A stretch of 64,000 nucleotides of DNA from Victivallis vadensis (GTDB lineage Bacteria > Verrucomicrobiota > Lentisphaeria > Victivallales > Victivallaceae). Location: contig NZ_QEKH01000015.1 in the NCBI RefSeq assembly GCF_003096415.1, positions 1-64,000 of the forward strand, read 5' to 3'. Below the pieces are notes generated by a model. It ran no database searches. It was not told the origin of the DNA and was given only the letters and a program-made list of their open reading frames with translations. Both the position numbers and the translations under genes were made by a program. This document shows, piece after piece, positions 32,078 through 40,932 of the stretch. Every line of letters begins with the position of its first letter. The stretch's first letter is position 1.

Positions 32078-33588
32078 CAGTGCCGGTCCCAATAGCCCGG
32101 ATTCCATTCAAAGCCGTTCGGCGCCAGCTGGTAGCTGCGGGTCAGCCGCGTATACTGATCGCCTGCATCGTCGCAGGTTTCATCGCAGTTCTGCCAGACC
32201 TTCAGGTAGCTGCCGGTATAACCGGCGACTTCGCCGGTCAGAACCCGGCTGCCGGTCCAGCCGGCCATATCCTCAAGCACTCCCGAAGCACTGCCCCGGT
32301 GGTAAGTGGTCACGGTCACCACCAGAGTGTGCAGAATGGCGCCGACCAGATTTTCCGCCAGCTTGCCCGAACTCCGGAACGGGCAGCGGCTTGATGCACT
32401 CCAGCCGGGAATCGCTTCCCGTCCGCCGTTGGCGGCGAGCTGGTATCCGGCCTGCTCCGGCGTCACGCGGAATTCGCACATATCCGCCCGGATATCCCTG
32501 CGCCCGCCCAGGTCGGAACGGTCGCTGGCGGTGTAGTTCTCGAACAATCCGGGATTGTTCCGGTGCTGCGCCTCCACCGTCACCTGATATTCGATATCGG
32601 ATTTCCGAACCGGGGTCACGCGGGTCACGATGCAGTTCGGTTCGCTCCAGCCGGAAGCGTCAGTTCCGGTCAATTTGTAGAATTTGAACACCTCGGTCGC
32701 CATCACCTGGTACACTCCGGTCCAGACGATCTGCCGCCGGACGCCGCCGGAACGGCTGAAGCTCACAAACTCCTCGCTGCGCGAAGCCGACACCAGATGC
32801 GTGTAAATCTCCCGGGCGGTCAGCGTGACTTCATTGCCGATCACTCCGTAAGGCGACGTGTCGATCTTGTCGCAGTAAAAGCGTCCGCCGGCCCACTCCG
32901 CCTGGAAGCCGAGCGGATACTTCCTGAGGAATGTTTCGAGTTCCGCATCGGTGACGAAAAATTTCACACTCCTCTGCCGCTCCCCGTCCGCGCTTCGGGA
33001 ATCGGTGATGCCGCCGAGTTGAAGGATGCTGACTTCCCGCGCGGAAACCGTAACCTCCGCCTGTTGCCCAAGCCGGTTCGTTTTGATTTCGCAGCTTTCG
33101 CACACGAACGCTCCGCCCTCCCAATCCAGCACCGTGCCGGGAACGGGCCAGAGCAAAGATTCCTCCGGCTCTCCGGAGGCCGGCAGCTCCGGTTCCTCCG
33201 GATTCTCCGGGTCGGCGGAGACCAGCGGGACGCTCCAGCTTGCGCTGCGGGTACGCACGCCGTCCCGGTCGATCTTTTCCGTGACCTCGCCCAACAGTTC
33301 GGGGCCGGTCGCCGGTTCCGCCTGATAGGCGACGACCAATCCTCCGCCCTCCAGCTCCTTGAATGAGACCGAGGAGACTTTCAGCTCCTCACTGAGGGTG
33401 AAACCGCCTTCGGGAGTCGGCACCCTGAACGGTTCGCCGACGTTTCCCGCCCACACTCTGGCGGCCTCATAAAGCGCAGCCGCTCCCTCCTCAGGCGCTT
33501 CCTGCCGCAGCCGCCATTCGGCGCCGACGGAAAAGTTGCCGTTTTTATCGATGCTGTAAGTTCCGAAGCTCCGATTCTGAATGATCAT
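32077..33588 (-). CDS. hypothetical protein translationally coupled to the terminase
   Basis: From the ATG at 33588 (CGGAGG upstream) the protein has 503 residues. It is beta-rich and lacks a signal peptide, with an N-terminal MIIQNRSFGTYSIDKNGNFSVGAEWRL and an acidic Pro/Glu-rich linker (ADPENPEEPELPASGEPEE). Its long middle resembles repeated beta modules (LQLGGITDSRSADGERQRSVKFF). No family was recognised. Its tight coupling with terminase (TGATG) suggests a virion or packaging-related protein, but that is inference only. Confidence 0.5.
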   Translation of the reverse strand: MIIQNRSFGTYSIDKNGNFSVGAEWRLRQEAPEEGAAALYEAARVWAGNVGEPFRVPTPEGGFTLSEELKVSSVSFKELEGGGLVVAYQAEPATGPELLGEVTEKIDRDGVRTRSASWSVPLVSADPENPEEPELPASGEPEESLLWPVPGTVLDWEGGAFVCESCEIKTNRLGQQAEVTVSAREVSILQLGGITDSRSADGERQRSVKFFVTDAELETFLRKYPLGFQAEWAGGRFYCDKIDTSPYGVIGNEVTLTAREIYTHLVSASRSEEFVSFSRSGGVRRQIVWTGVYQVMATEVFKFYKLTGTDASGWSEPNCIVTRVTPVRKSDIEYQVTVEAQHRNNPGLFENYTASDRSDLGGRRDIRADMCEFRVTPEQAGYQLAANGGREAIPGWSASSRCPFRSSGKLAENLVGAILHTLVVTVTTYHRGSASGVLEDMAGWTGSRVLTGEVAGYTGSYLKVWQNCDETCDDAGDQYTRLTRSYQLAPNGFEWNPGYWDRH

Positions 33589-33871
33589 CCTGTACCTCCG
33601 CTGGTTATGAAATTCCGTTGAAAACAATCCATCATCATATTCCGTTTTTGTCAACCCGCCCCGCCATCCGCCGCGACGGCACAATATATGTAACTTATTG
33701 CAATTGAATTTATTACAAAATAATAACTATTTTATATTTCTATTTCTATATCGTTTCAGAAACACTTTTTTTTGAAAAAAACAGGTTTGAACCATTGATT
33801 TTTGCCGGGAAGGGTATATGCTAAATCGTGTAACCGGAAACCCTAAATCAATTTTCAGGAGTTGTCAACAA
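33589..33871. promoter_or_regulatory. AT-rich divergent region with the fucI promoter
   Basis: This 283-bp intergenic region is markedly A/T-rich at 33690-33790. For fucI, TTGATT (33795-33800) and TATGCT (33817-33822) are 16 bp apart, and CAGGAG precedes the ATG at 33872. No clear symmetric LacI-type operator was found by eye. The promoter of the minus-strand gene should also lie here. Confidence 0.4.
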
Positions 33872-35674
<1,803 letters not shown>

Positions 35675-35694
35675 TCGGTAAAGCCGATATTCCG

Positions 35695-35726
35695 GGGCCG
35701 GAGCAAACTACTCCGGCCCTTTTTTC
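35695..35726 (+). terminator. intrinsic terminator of fucI
   Basis: GGGCCGGAG pairs perfectly with CTCCGGCCC around a 7-nt loop, followed by six T residues. It lies 20 bp after the fucI stop. Confidence 0.9.
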
Positions 35727-35782
35727 GGCTCCGTTATTTTTCCGTCATTCATCCGTCACTTTTATAAGAAAGCATTGTTCAA

Positions 35783-36784
35783 ATGGTTACGCTGAAAGAT
35801 GTGGCAAAGGCCGCCGGTGTCAGTTGCTCGACAGTTTCGGCGGTACTGGGCAACCGCGCCGAGAAGCTGGGCATCAAGCCGGAGACCCGGAAGCTGGTTC
35901 AGCGCACCGCCGCCCGGATGCGCTATCGCCGCAACGCGATCGCCGCGCAGATGAAATCGGGGCAGGCCAACACGCTTGCGATGATCCTGCCCGAAGGCGG
36001 CACCCCGGAATTCGTGATGCGCGCCGCGACCGCCGCAACGGTCGAAGCGGAAAAGCACGGCTGTTTCATGAAGATCATCGCCGCAAACGGCAAAGAGGAC
36101 TTCATCACCCGTCTGGATTCCGTGCTGAGCCAATGTCCGGCGGCGCTGCTGCACTGGGGCAAGGCGGGCGAACGCGGCGATTATCTGATGAGTGCGGCGC
36201 GGGAGTGCGGCGTGCCGGTGGTGTTTCTGGACTTCTCCGAAACGATCGGTTCCGGCAGCGTGCGCACCGACGACCGGGCCGGAATCGCGCAGGCGGTGGA
36301 GCATCTGTACGCGCTCGGACACCGCCGGATCGCGCACGTGACGACCTTCAAAGGGGAACGCTTCGGCGACGAACGCGCAGAGGCGTTTCTGGCGGAGATG
36401 GCGAAGCGCAGCCTGCCGGTGAAAACGGAATGGATTTACCGGGATGAATGCTTCCGAAGCGGCGGGCCGCTGGTGCCGTTTCTGGAGCGGCTGTTTTCGG
36501 AGCCGGATCGGCCGACGGCGGTGAGCTGCGGCAATGACCTGATCGCGCTGCGGGTGATGACGGCGCTGGAGCGGCAGGGGATCCGGATGCCGGAGGAGGT
36601 TTCGGTGATCGGATACAGTGACCTGAGTTTCGGGGTGGCGTGCGAACCGGAGCTGACCACGATCCACCAGCCGTTCGACCGGATGGGTGAAACGGCGGTG
36701 AAGCTGGCGCTGGACGGAGGAGAGCGGGAAGTGCTGATCCCGACGGAGCTGGTGGTGAGAGGCAGTACGGCTTCTCCCTGCTGA
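35783..36784 (+). CDS. LacI-family transcriptional regulator
   Basis: The 333-residue protein has an N-terminal LacI helix-turn-helix (VTLKDVAKAAGVSCSTVSAVLGN). The hinge region follows, and then a periplasmic-binding-protein-like sensor domain (NTLAMILPEGG, VFLDFSETIGSGSVRTDDRAGI, GHRRIAHVTTFKGERFGDER). The end of the domain is VIGYSDLSFGVACEPELTTIHQPFDRMG. Its location next to fucI suggests control of fucose use, but its ligand is unknown. No obvious ribosome-binding site precedes the ATG. Confidence 0.9.
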   Translation: MVTLKDVAKAAGVSCSTVSAVLGNRAEKLGIKPETRKLVQRTAARMRYRRNAIAAQMKSGQANTLAMILPEGGTPEFVMRAATAATVEAEKHGCFMKIIAANGKEDFITRLDSVLSQCPAALLHWGKAGERGDYLMSAARECGVPVVFLDFSETIGSGSVRTDDRAGIAQAVEHLYALGHRRIAHVTTFKGERFGDERAEAFLAEMAKRSLPVKTEWIYRDECFRSGGPLVPFLERLFSEPDRPTAVSCGNDLIALRVMTALERQGIRMPEEVSVIGYSDLSFGVACEPELTTIHQPFDRMGETAVKLALDGGEREVLIPTELVVRGSTASPC

Positions 36785-36789
36785 AAAAA

Positions 36790-37070
36790 AGAAAAAAATC
36801 AAAAAGGAAGCCGCTTCAGCGGCATCGCCGCCGGCAGCTTGCCGGACGCGGTCTAGCGGCGGAACGCTGGTCGCTTTGCGCAGGGGCGCGCAGGCGCGGC
36901 CCCGGAGCGAAGCGAAATGTAAGGTCGGCGGATGCCGACCGCAACCGCAACAGTACCTACCGAGCAAAAGCGCTTGCCGGAATCAAAAATAAGCGACGCG
37001 AATTTTTGTTTCCGGCGGTAAGCGCGTTGCCGCCTGACATCACCCTTACGGCCACCGAAAACCCTTGCAA
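36790..37070 (-). repeat. structured repeat family B, copy 1
   Basis: The element begins with an A-rich tract and the hairpin GCCGCT-TC-AGCGGC (36810-36823). Read on the minus strand this is an intrinsic terminator with a long U tract. Further stems include GGGGCGCG-CAGG-CGCG(G)CCCC, GGTCGGC-GGA-TGCCGACC and a 15-position stem at 36976-37016 with an 11-nt loop. It ends near the shared block CATCACCCTTACGGCCACCG. Confidence 0.7.
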
Positions 37071-37084
37071 AGCTCTGTTCCTTC

Positions 37085-37380
37085 CCCCAATAAAGAAAAA
37101 CCAAGAAGAACAGGCGGCAAGCTGCCGCCGTCGCCGCCGGCAACTTGCCGGACGCGGTCCAGCGGCGGAACGCTGGTCGCTTTGCGCAGGGGCGCGCAGG
37201 CGCGGCTCCGGAGCGAAGCGAAATGTAAGGTCGGCGAATGCCGACTGCAACCGCAACAGTACCTTCCGGGCAAAAGCGCTTGCGCCGGTCAAAATAAGCA
37301 ATGCGCATTTTGACCGGCGCGTAAGCGCGTTGCCGCCTGACATCACCCTTACGGCCACCGAAAACCGTTGCAAAATTCTG
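37085..37380 (-). repeat. structured repeat family B, copy 2
   Basis: Same order of modules as copy 1. The terminal hairpin is GGCGGCA-AGC-TGCCGCC (37113-37129). The large stem (37282-37320) has a different sequence, GCGCCGGTCAAAAT/ATTTTGACCGGCGC, but the same 11-nt loop size and the same AAGC loop start. Flanking blocks are nearly identical to copy 1. Confidence 0.7.
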
Positions 37381-37401
37381 CCGCCTTGCCGATCACACAA
37401 C

Positions 37402-37441
37402 AACCTTGGAGTGCGGAGATTTATCTCTGCTTTCCAATCGC
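37402..37441 (-). repeat. structured repeat family C, copy 1
   Basis: The minus strand reads GCGATTGGAAAGC followed by a hairpin (37413-37430; GCAGAGAT/ATCTCCGC with one wobble) and CACTCCAAGG. It matches the copies at 37496 and 57499. Confidence 0.6.
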
Positions 37442-37495
37442 GCCCGGCTTTTACCGGTACGGCAGTCCAACTTGCTTAATCAGCCGAGGTTATGT

Positions 37496-37544
37496 GCGAC
37501 TTGAAAGCGGAACTGAAATTCTGCACTCCCAAGGCGCTTCGCGC
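37496..37544 (+). repeat. structured repeat family C, copy 2
   Basis: GCGACTTGAAAGC, then a hairpin GCGGAA/TTCTGC (37507-37524), CACTCCCAAG and a second hairpin GCGC-TTC-GCGC (37534-37544). The order is the same as at 57499. Confidence 0.6.
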
Positions 37545-37671
37545 AGCTGGGGCGCTCTCGCACCTGCATGGTTGCGTCTGCAATTATAATCCGCTTCCGA
37601 CGCCCCTCGCGGCGGCTCCGCGCTTCGAACCGGCAGCTCAAAGGCGCTTCGCTTCTTTGAGCTGCCGCGCG

Positions 37672-37845
37672 CTCCGCCGAGTGGTACTGCTGTATTGCGG
37701 TCGGCATCCGCCGACCTTACATTTCGCTTGCCTCTGGGCTGCGCCTGCGCAGCCCGGCGACAAGCGACCAGCGTTCCGCCGCTGGACCGCGTCCGGCAAG
37801 CTGCCGGTGGCGACGCCGCTGCGCGGCTTTACTTTTTTTGTTTTC
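37672..37845 (+). repeat. structured repeat family B, copy 3 (inverted, partial)
   Basis: The first half of the element is present in reverse orientation. Its terminal hairpin GCCGC-TGC-GCGGC (37815-37827) is followed on the plus strand by a long T-rich tract, a good intrinsic terminator 32 bp before uvrB. The stem equivalent to GGGGCGCG/CGCGCCCC is GGGCTGCG/CGCAGCCC here, with the loop kept. Confidence 0.7.
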
Positions 37846-37876
37846 TTATTGAAAATATTTTTTTTCGTGGCATGTT

Positions 37877-39898
37877 ATGTGTATGGGAATTTTCAAACTT
37901 CATGCACCGTACGCCCCCGCCGGCGACCAGCCGCAGGCCATCGCGCAACTGCTCGACAACTTCAAGCGGCAGCAGCGCTATCAGACCCTGCTCGGCGTCA
38001 CCGGTTCCGGCAAGACGTTCACTCTGGCCAACGCGATCGAAAAACTCGACCGCCCGGTCCTCGTACTTTCCCATAACAAGACCCTCGCGGCGCAGCTCTA
38101 CAGCGAATTCAAGGCATTCTTCCCGGAAAACGCCGTCGAGTATTTCATCAGCTATTACGACTACTACCTGCCGGAATCCTACATTCCGCAGACCGATACC
38201 TACATCGCCAAAGACGCGTCGATCAACGAAAACATCGAGAAACTCCGTCTCTCCGCCACCGCCAGCCTCGTCGAACGGCGCGACGTGATCGTGGTCGCCA
38301 GCGTCTCCTGCATCTACGGGTTGGGTTCACCGGACGACTACGCCGATCTCTGCGTCCGCGTCGAAGTCGGCGACACCCTCGACCGCGACGAAATCCTGCG
38401 CCGTCTGGTGGACATCCAGTACGGACGCAACGACATGTCCCCCGAAAAAGGAGAATTCCGTGTCCGCGGCGACGTGGTGGATGTGTACGAACCCCAGCGG
38501 GACGATTTCATCCGCATCTCCTTTTTCGGCGATGAGGTCGAATCCCTGGAACGGCGCGACGTCGTTTCCGGCAAAGTCAAGACCCGCCCCAAATTCGTGA
38601 CGCTGTTTCCCTGTAAGCACTTCGTGCTGCCGCAGGAACGGATCAACGGCGCCGCCGACCGGATTCTCGCCGAAATGGCCGAACGAGTGGCGTGGTTCGA
38701 AAAGAACAACCTGCTGGTCGAGGCGCAGCGCCTCTATCAGCGCGTAACCTACGATATCGAAATGATGAAGGAGATCGGGTACTGCAGCGGGATCGAAAAC
38801 TATTCGATGTACCTCTCCAACCGCCGCCCCGGCTCGCGCCCCTACTGCCTGTTCGACTTCTTCCCGCCGGATTTCCTGACGGTCATCGACGAGTCCCACG
38901 TGACGCTGCCGCAGCTTCAAGCGATGTACAAGGCCGACCGCAACCGCAAAATGGTGCTGATCGACCACGGCTTCCGGCTGCCGACCGCGCTGGAAAACCG
39001 GCCGCTGCAGTTCGAAGAGTTCGAGCAGCTCACCGGCGATACAGTGTTCGTTTCGGCGACGCCGGGAGAATACGAGCTTAAGCACAGCGACAAGCCCGTG
39101 GAGCTGATCGTGCGGCCGACCGGCCTGCTGGACCCGGTCATCGAAGTGCGCCCGCTGGAAGGCCAGGTTGACGATGTGATCGGAGAAATCCGCCGCGCCA
39201 CCGCCGCCGGAGAGCGGACTTTAGTCACCACCCTGACCAAGAAGAGTTCGGAGCGGCTGGCCGATTATCTGGCCGAACTCGGCGTAAAGGCCAGCTATCT
39301 GCACTCCGAACTCGATGCCCTGGAACGGGTGCGTGTGCTGAACAAGCTGCGGGACGGCGATTTCGACTGCGTGATCGGCATCAACCTGTTGCGTGAAGGC
39401 ATCGACCTGCCGGAAGTCGCGCTGGTCGCTATTCTGGATGCGGATAAGGAGGGCTTCCTGCGCTCCGAGCGTTCTCTGGTGCAGACCGCCGGGCGGGCCG
39501 CCCGCAACAAGGACGGCCGGGTAATCCTCTACGCCGACAATCTGACCCCCAGCATGAAGGGGCTGATCGACCAGACCAACGCCCGGCGCAAAAAGCAAAT
39601 GGAGTACAACAAGCTCCACAACATCACCCCGGAAACCATCCGCAAGGGGCGCAGCCTGACCATCGGCGAAATCGTTTCGACCGGCAGCGACAAGCAAAAA
39701 TCCAAGCTCAGAATGCCGAAGCTAGCCGACACCATGTTCACCGATTCGACCGACCTTGGCTCACTCGGGCTTTCCGCCGCCGACCAGGAGGCGCTGATCG
39801 CGGAGCTGACCGGAGAGATGCTCGCCGCCGCCGAAGCCCTCGAATTCGAACGCGCCGCCGATCTCCGCGACCAGATCAAAGCCCTGCAGAAGAAATAA
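37877..39898 (+). CDS. uvrB: UvrABC system protein B (excinuclease helicase subunit)
   Basis: The 673-residue protein is the usual length. Walker A is GVTGSGKT (residues 40-47). The DNA-separating beta-hairpin region is YYDYYLPESYIPQTDTYIAKD. Helicase motifs include DESHVTLPQL, FVSATPGEYE, INLLREGIDLPEV and QTAGRAARN. The C-terminal UVR domain (LTGEMLAAAEALEFERAADLRDQI) contacts UvrC. It loads onto damaged DNA with UvrA and positions UvrC for incision. The start is ATG at 37877 or, equally likely, 37883 (MGIFKLHAPY). It stands alone; uvrC is 20 kb away. Confidence 0.97.
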   Translation: MCMGIFKLHAPYAPAGDQPQAIAQLLDNFKRQQRYQTLLGVTGSGKTFTLANAIEKLDRPVLVLSHNKTLAAQLYSEFKAFFPENAVEYFISYYDYYLPESYIPQTDTYIAKDASINENIEKLRLSATASLVERRDVIVVASVSCIYGLGSPDDYADLCVRVEVGDTLDRDEILRRLVDIQYGRNDMSPEKGEFRVRGDVVDVYEPQRDDFIRISFFGDEVESLERRDVVSGKVKTRPKFVTLFPCKHFVLPQERINGAADRILAEMAERVAWFEKNNLLVEAQRLYQRVTYDIEMMKEIGYCSGIENYSMYLSNRRPGSRPYCLFDFFPPDFLTVIDESHVTLPQLQAMYKADRNRKMVLIDHGFRLPTALENRPLQFEEFEQLTGDTVFVSATPGEYELKHSDKPVELIVRPTGLLDPVIEVRPLEGQVDDVIGEIRRATAAGERTLVTTLTKKSSERLADYLAELGVKASYLHSELDALERVRVLNKLRDGDFDCVIGINLLREGIDLPEVALVAILDADKEGFLRSERSLVQTAGRAARNKDGRVILYADNLTPSMKGLIDQTNARRKKQMEYNKLHNITPETIRKGRSLTIGEIVSTGSDKQKSKLRMPKLADTMFTDSTDLGSLGLSAADQEALIAELTGEMLAAAEALEFERAADLRDQIKALQKK

Positions 39899-40064
39899 CC
39901 CTTTCCAGCGCCCCGATATCATCGGAACAGAGTTCCCGGCGTATCTGCCCGAATACAGCCTCCGGCAACTCGTAGAGCTTCAGCCTGAGCAGCCGCTCCA
40001 CGCATCGCAGCAGTAGCTGTGCGCCCCCTTGAGCAGGGTTCCGGTGCATCTCATGCAGATACAT
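39876..40064 (-). pseudogene. possible DUF4351-like C-terminal fragment
   Basis: A minus-strand frame of 62 residues (AQGGAQLLLRCVERLLRLKLYELPEAVFGQIRRELCSDDIGALERVISS, split here only for description) resembles the DUF4351 tail of Rpn/PD-(D/E)XK transposase-like proteins. The nuclease domain is absent, and it overlaps the end of uvrB. It is probably a decayed remnant; the resemblance is by eye only. Confidence 0.3.
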
Positions 40065-40075
40065 CCGAAAGACAA

Positions 40076-40105
40076 AAGACGCCGCACCAAACGGGGCGGC
40101 GTCTT
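40076..40105 (-). terminator. intrinsic terminator of rpsD
   Basis: AAGACGCCGC pairs with GCGGCGTCTT around a 10-nt loop, 26 bp after the minus-strand rpsD stop. A T-rich tract follows on the minus strand. Confidence 0.85.
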
Positions 40106-40130
40106 CCGAAATAAATCCGACGGAATCGGA

Positions 40131-40733
40131 TCAGCGGGCGTAGTATTCGATCACGCTCATGATCTTCACGCTGACCGGAATCTCTTCCAGCTGCGGAGCG
40201 CGGGTCAAAGTGGCCTTCAGGTTCTCGAGATCGACTTCCATATAAGCCGGAATCGTGGAGTTGCCCTTCTTGGCGATTTCAGCGATCGCCGGCGACTTGG
40301 CCGCGTCGATCGAGATGACCTGGCCTTCCTTGACCAGACAGCTGCTGCGGTCGATCCGCTTGCCGTCGACCAGGATGTGACCGTGGTTCACGAACTGCTT
40401 GGCCGCGAAGATGGTCGGCGCAAAGCCGGCGCGGAACACCATCGCATCCAGACGCTGTTCGAGGCTGCGGAACAGCTTTTCGTGGGTCTGGCCGGTACCG
40501 GCCTTCGCCTTGGCGTAAGCGATCTGGAGCTGTTTCTCGCTGATCGCATAGTAGTTCTTGAGTTTCTGCTTCTCCATCAGCAGCTCGCCATAGGTGGAGA
40601 GCTTGACGCGACGGCCCTTGCCGTGCGGTCCCGCGGCATACGGGCGCTTGACGCTCGGACATTTCGGATCACCCCAGATGCACTGGCCGATCCGGCGACA
40701 GAATTTGTGCTTCGCTCGACTTGCGGTTGGCAT
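40131..40733 (-). CDS. rpsD: 30S ribosomal protein S4
   Basis: From the ATG at 40733 (AAAGGG upstream) the protein has 200 residues. It shows KFCRRIGQCIWGDPKCP near the N-terminus, LMEKQKLKNYYAISEKQLQ and LEQRLDAMVFRAGFAPT. The S4 RNA-binding domain is AKQFVNHGHILVDGKRID. S4 is a primary binder of 16S rRNA and nucleates small-subunit assembly. It stands alone, not in the alpha operon, with its own terminator. The early Cys residues suggest remnants of the zinc-type S4 N-terminus, but the full four-Cys motif is not present. Confidence 0.95.
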   Translation of the reverse strand: MPTASRAKHKFCRRIGQCIWGDPKCPSVKRPYAAGPHGKGRRVKLSTYGELLMEKQKLKNYYAISEKQLQIAYAKAKAGTGQTHEKLFRSLEQRLDAMVFRAGFAPTIFAAKQFVNHGHILVDGKRIDRSSCLVKEGQVISIDAAKSPAIAEIAKKGNSTIPAYMEVDLENLKATLTRAPQLEEIPVSVKIMSVIEYYAR

Positions 40734-40892
40734 AACCAATCCCTTTCTTTAAACAATGATGCTTACTGCCTGAAGCCGGGTGTCAAGCCTTCAATAAAAT
40801 TGGGGCCCGGCTCCAGAATGAATACAGGTCTTTAAAATACTCCGTAACTCTGGTTTTGTCAAGCCGATACTGATACAAAACCGCATAAAAAA

Positions 40893-40916
40893 GCCCTCTC
40901 CTGATCAGGAGAGGGC
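40893..40916 (-). terminator. intrinsic terminator of the pilus-like operon
   Basis: A perfect 24-bp palindrome (GCCCTCTCCTGA/TCAGGAGAGGGC) lies 17 bp beyond the last secretin gene. On the minus strand six T residues follow. Confidence 0.85.
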
Positions 40917-40932
40917 CTGAACGATGCCGGAA

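Larger units (their letters stand above)
36785..37876. other. 1.1-kb noncoding region packed with structured repeats
   Basis: No credible gene is present. The stretch holds three copies of repeat family B (two on one strand, one inverted) and two copies of a shorter family C, listed separately. The only remaining unique DNA is a G/C-rich linker. The open frames here are short and vary by insertions between copies, as expected for noncoding DNA. Confidence 0.7.

Noticed and set aside
36790-37400. CRISPR array as an explanation of the family B repeats
   Set aside because: Units are about 280 bp, only three, in both orientations, and without regular spacers or cas genes.
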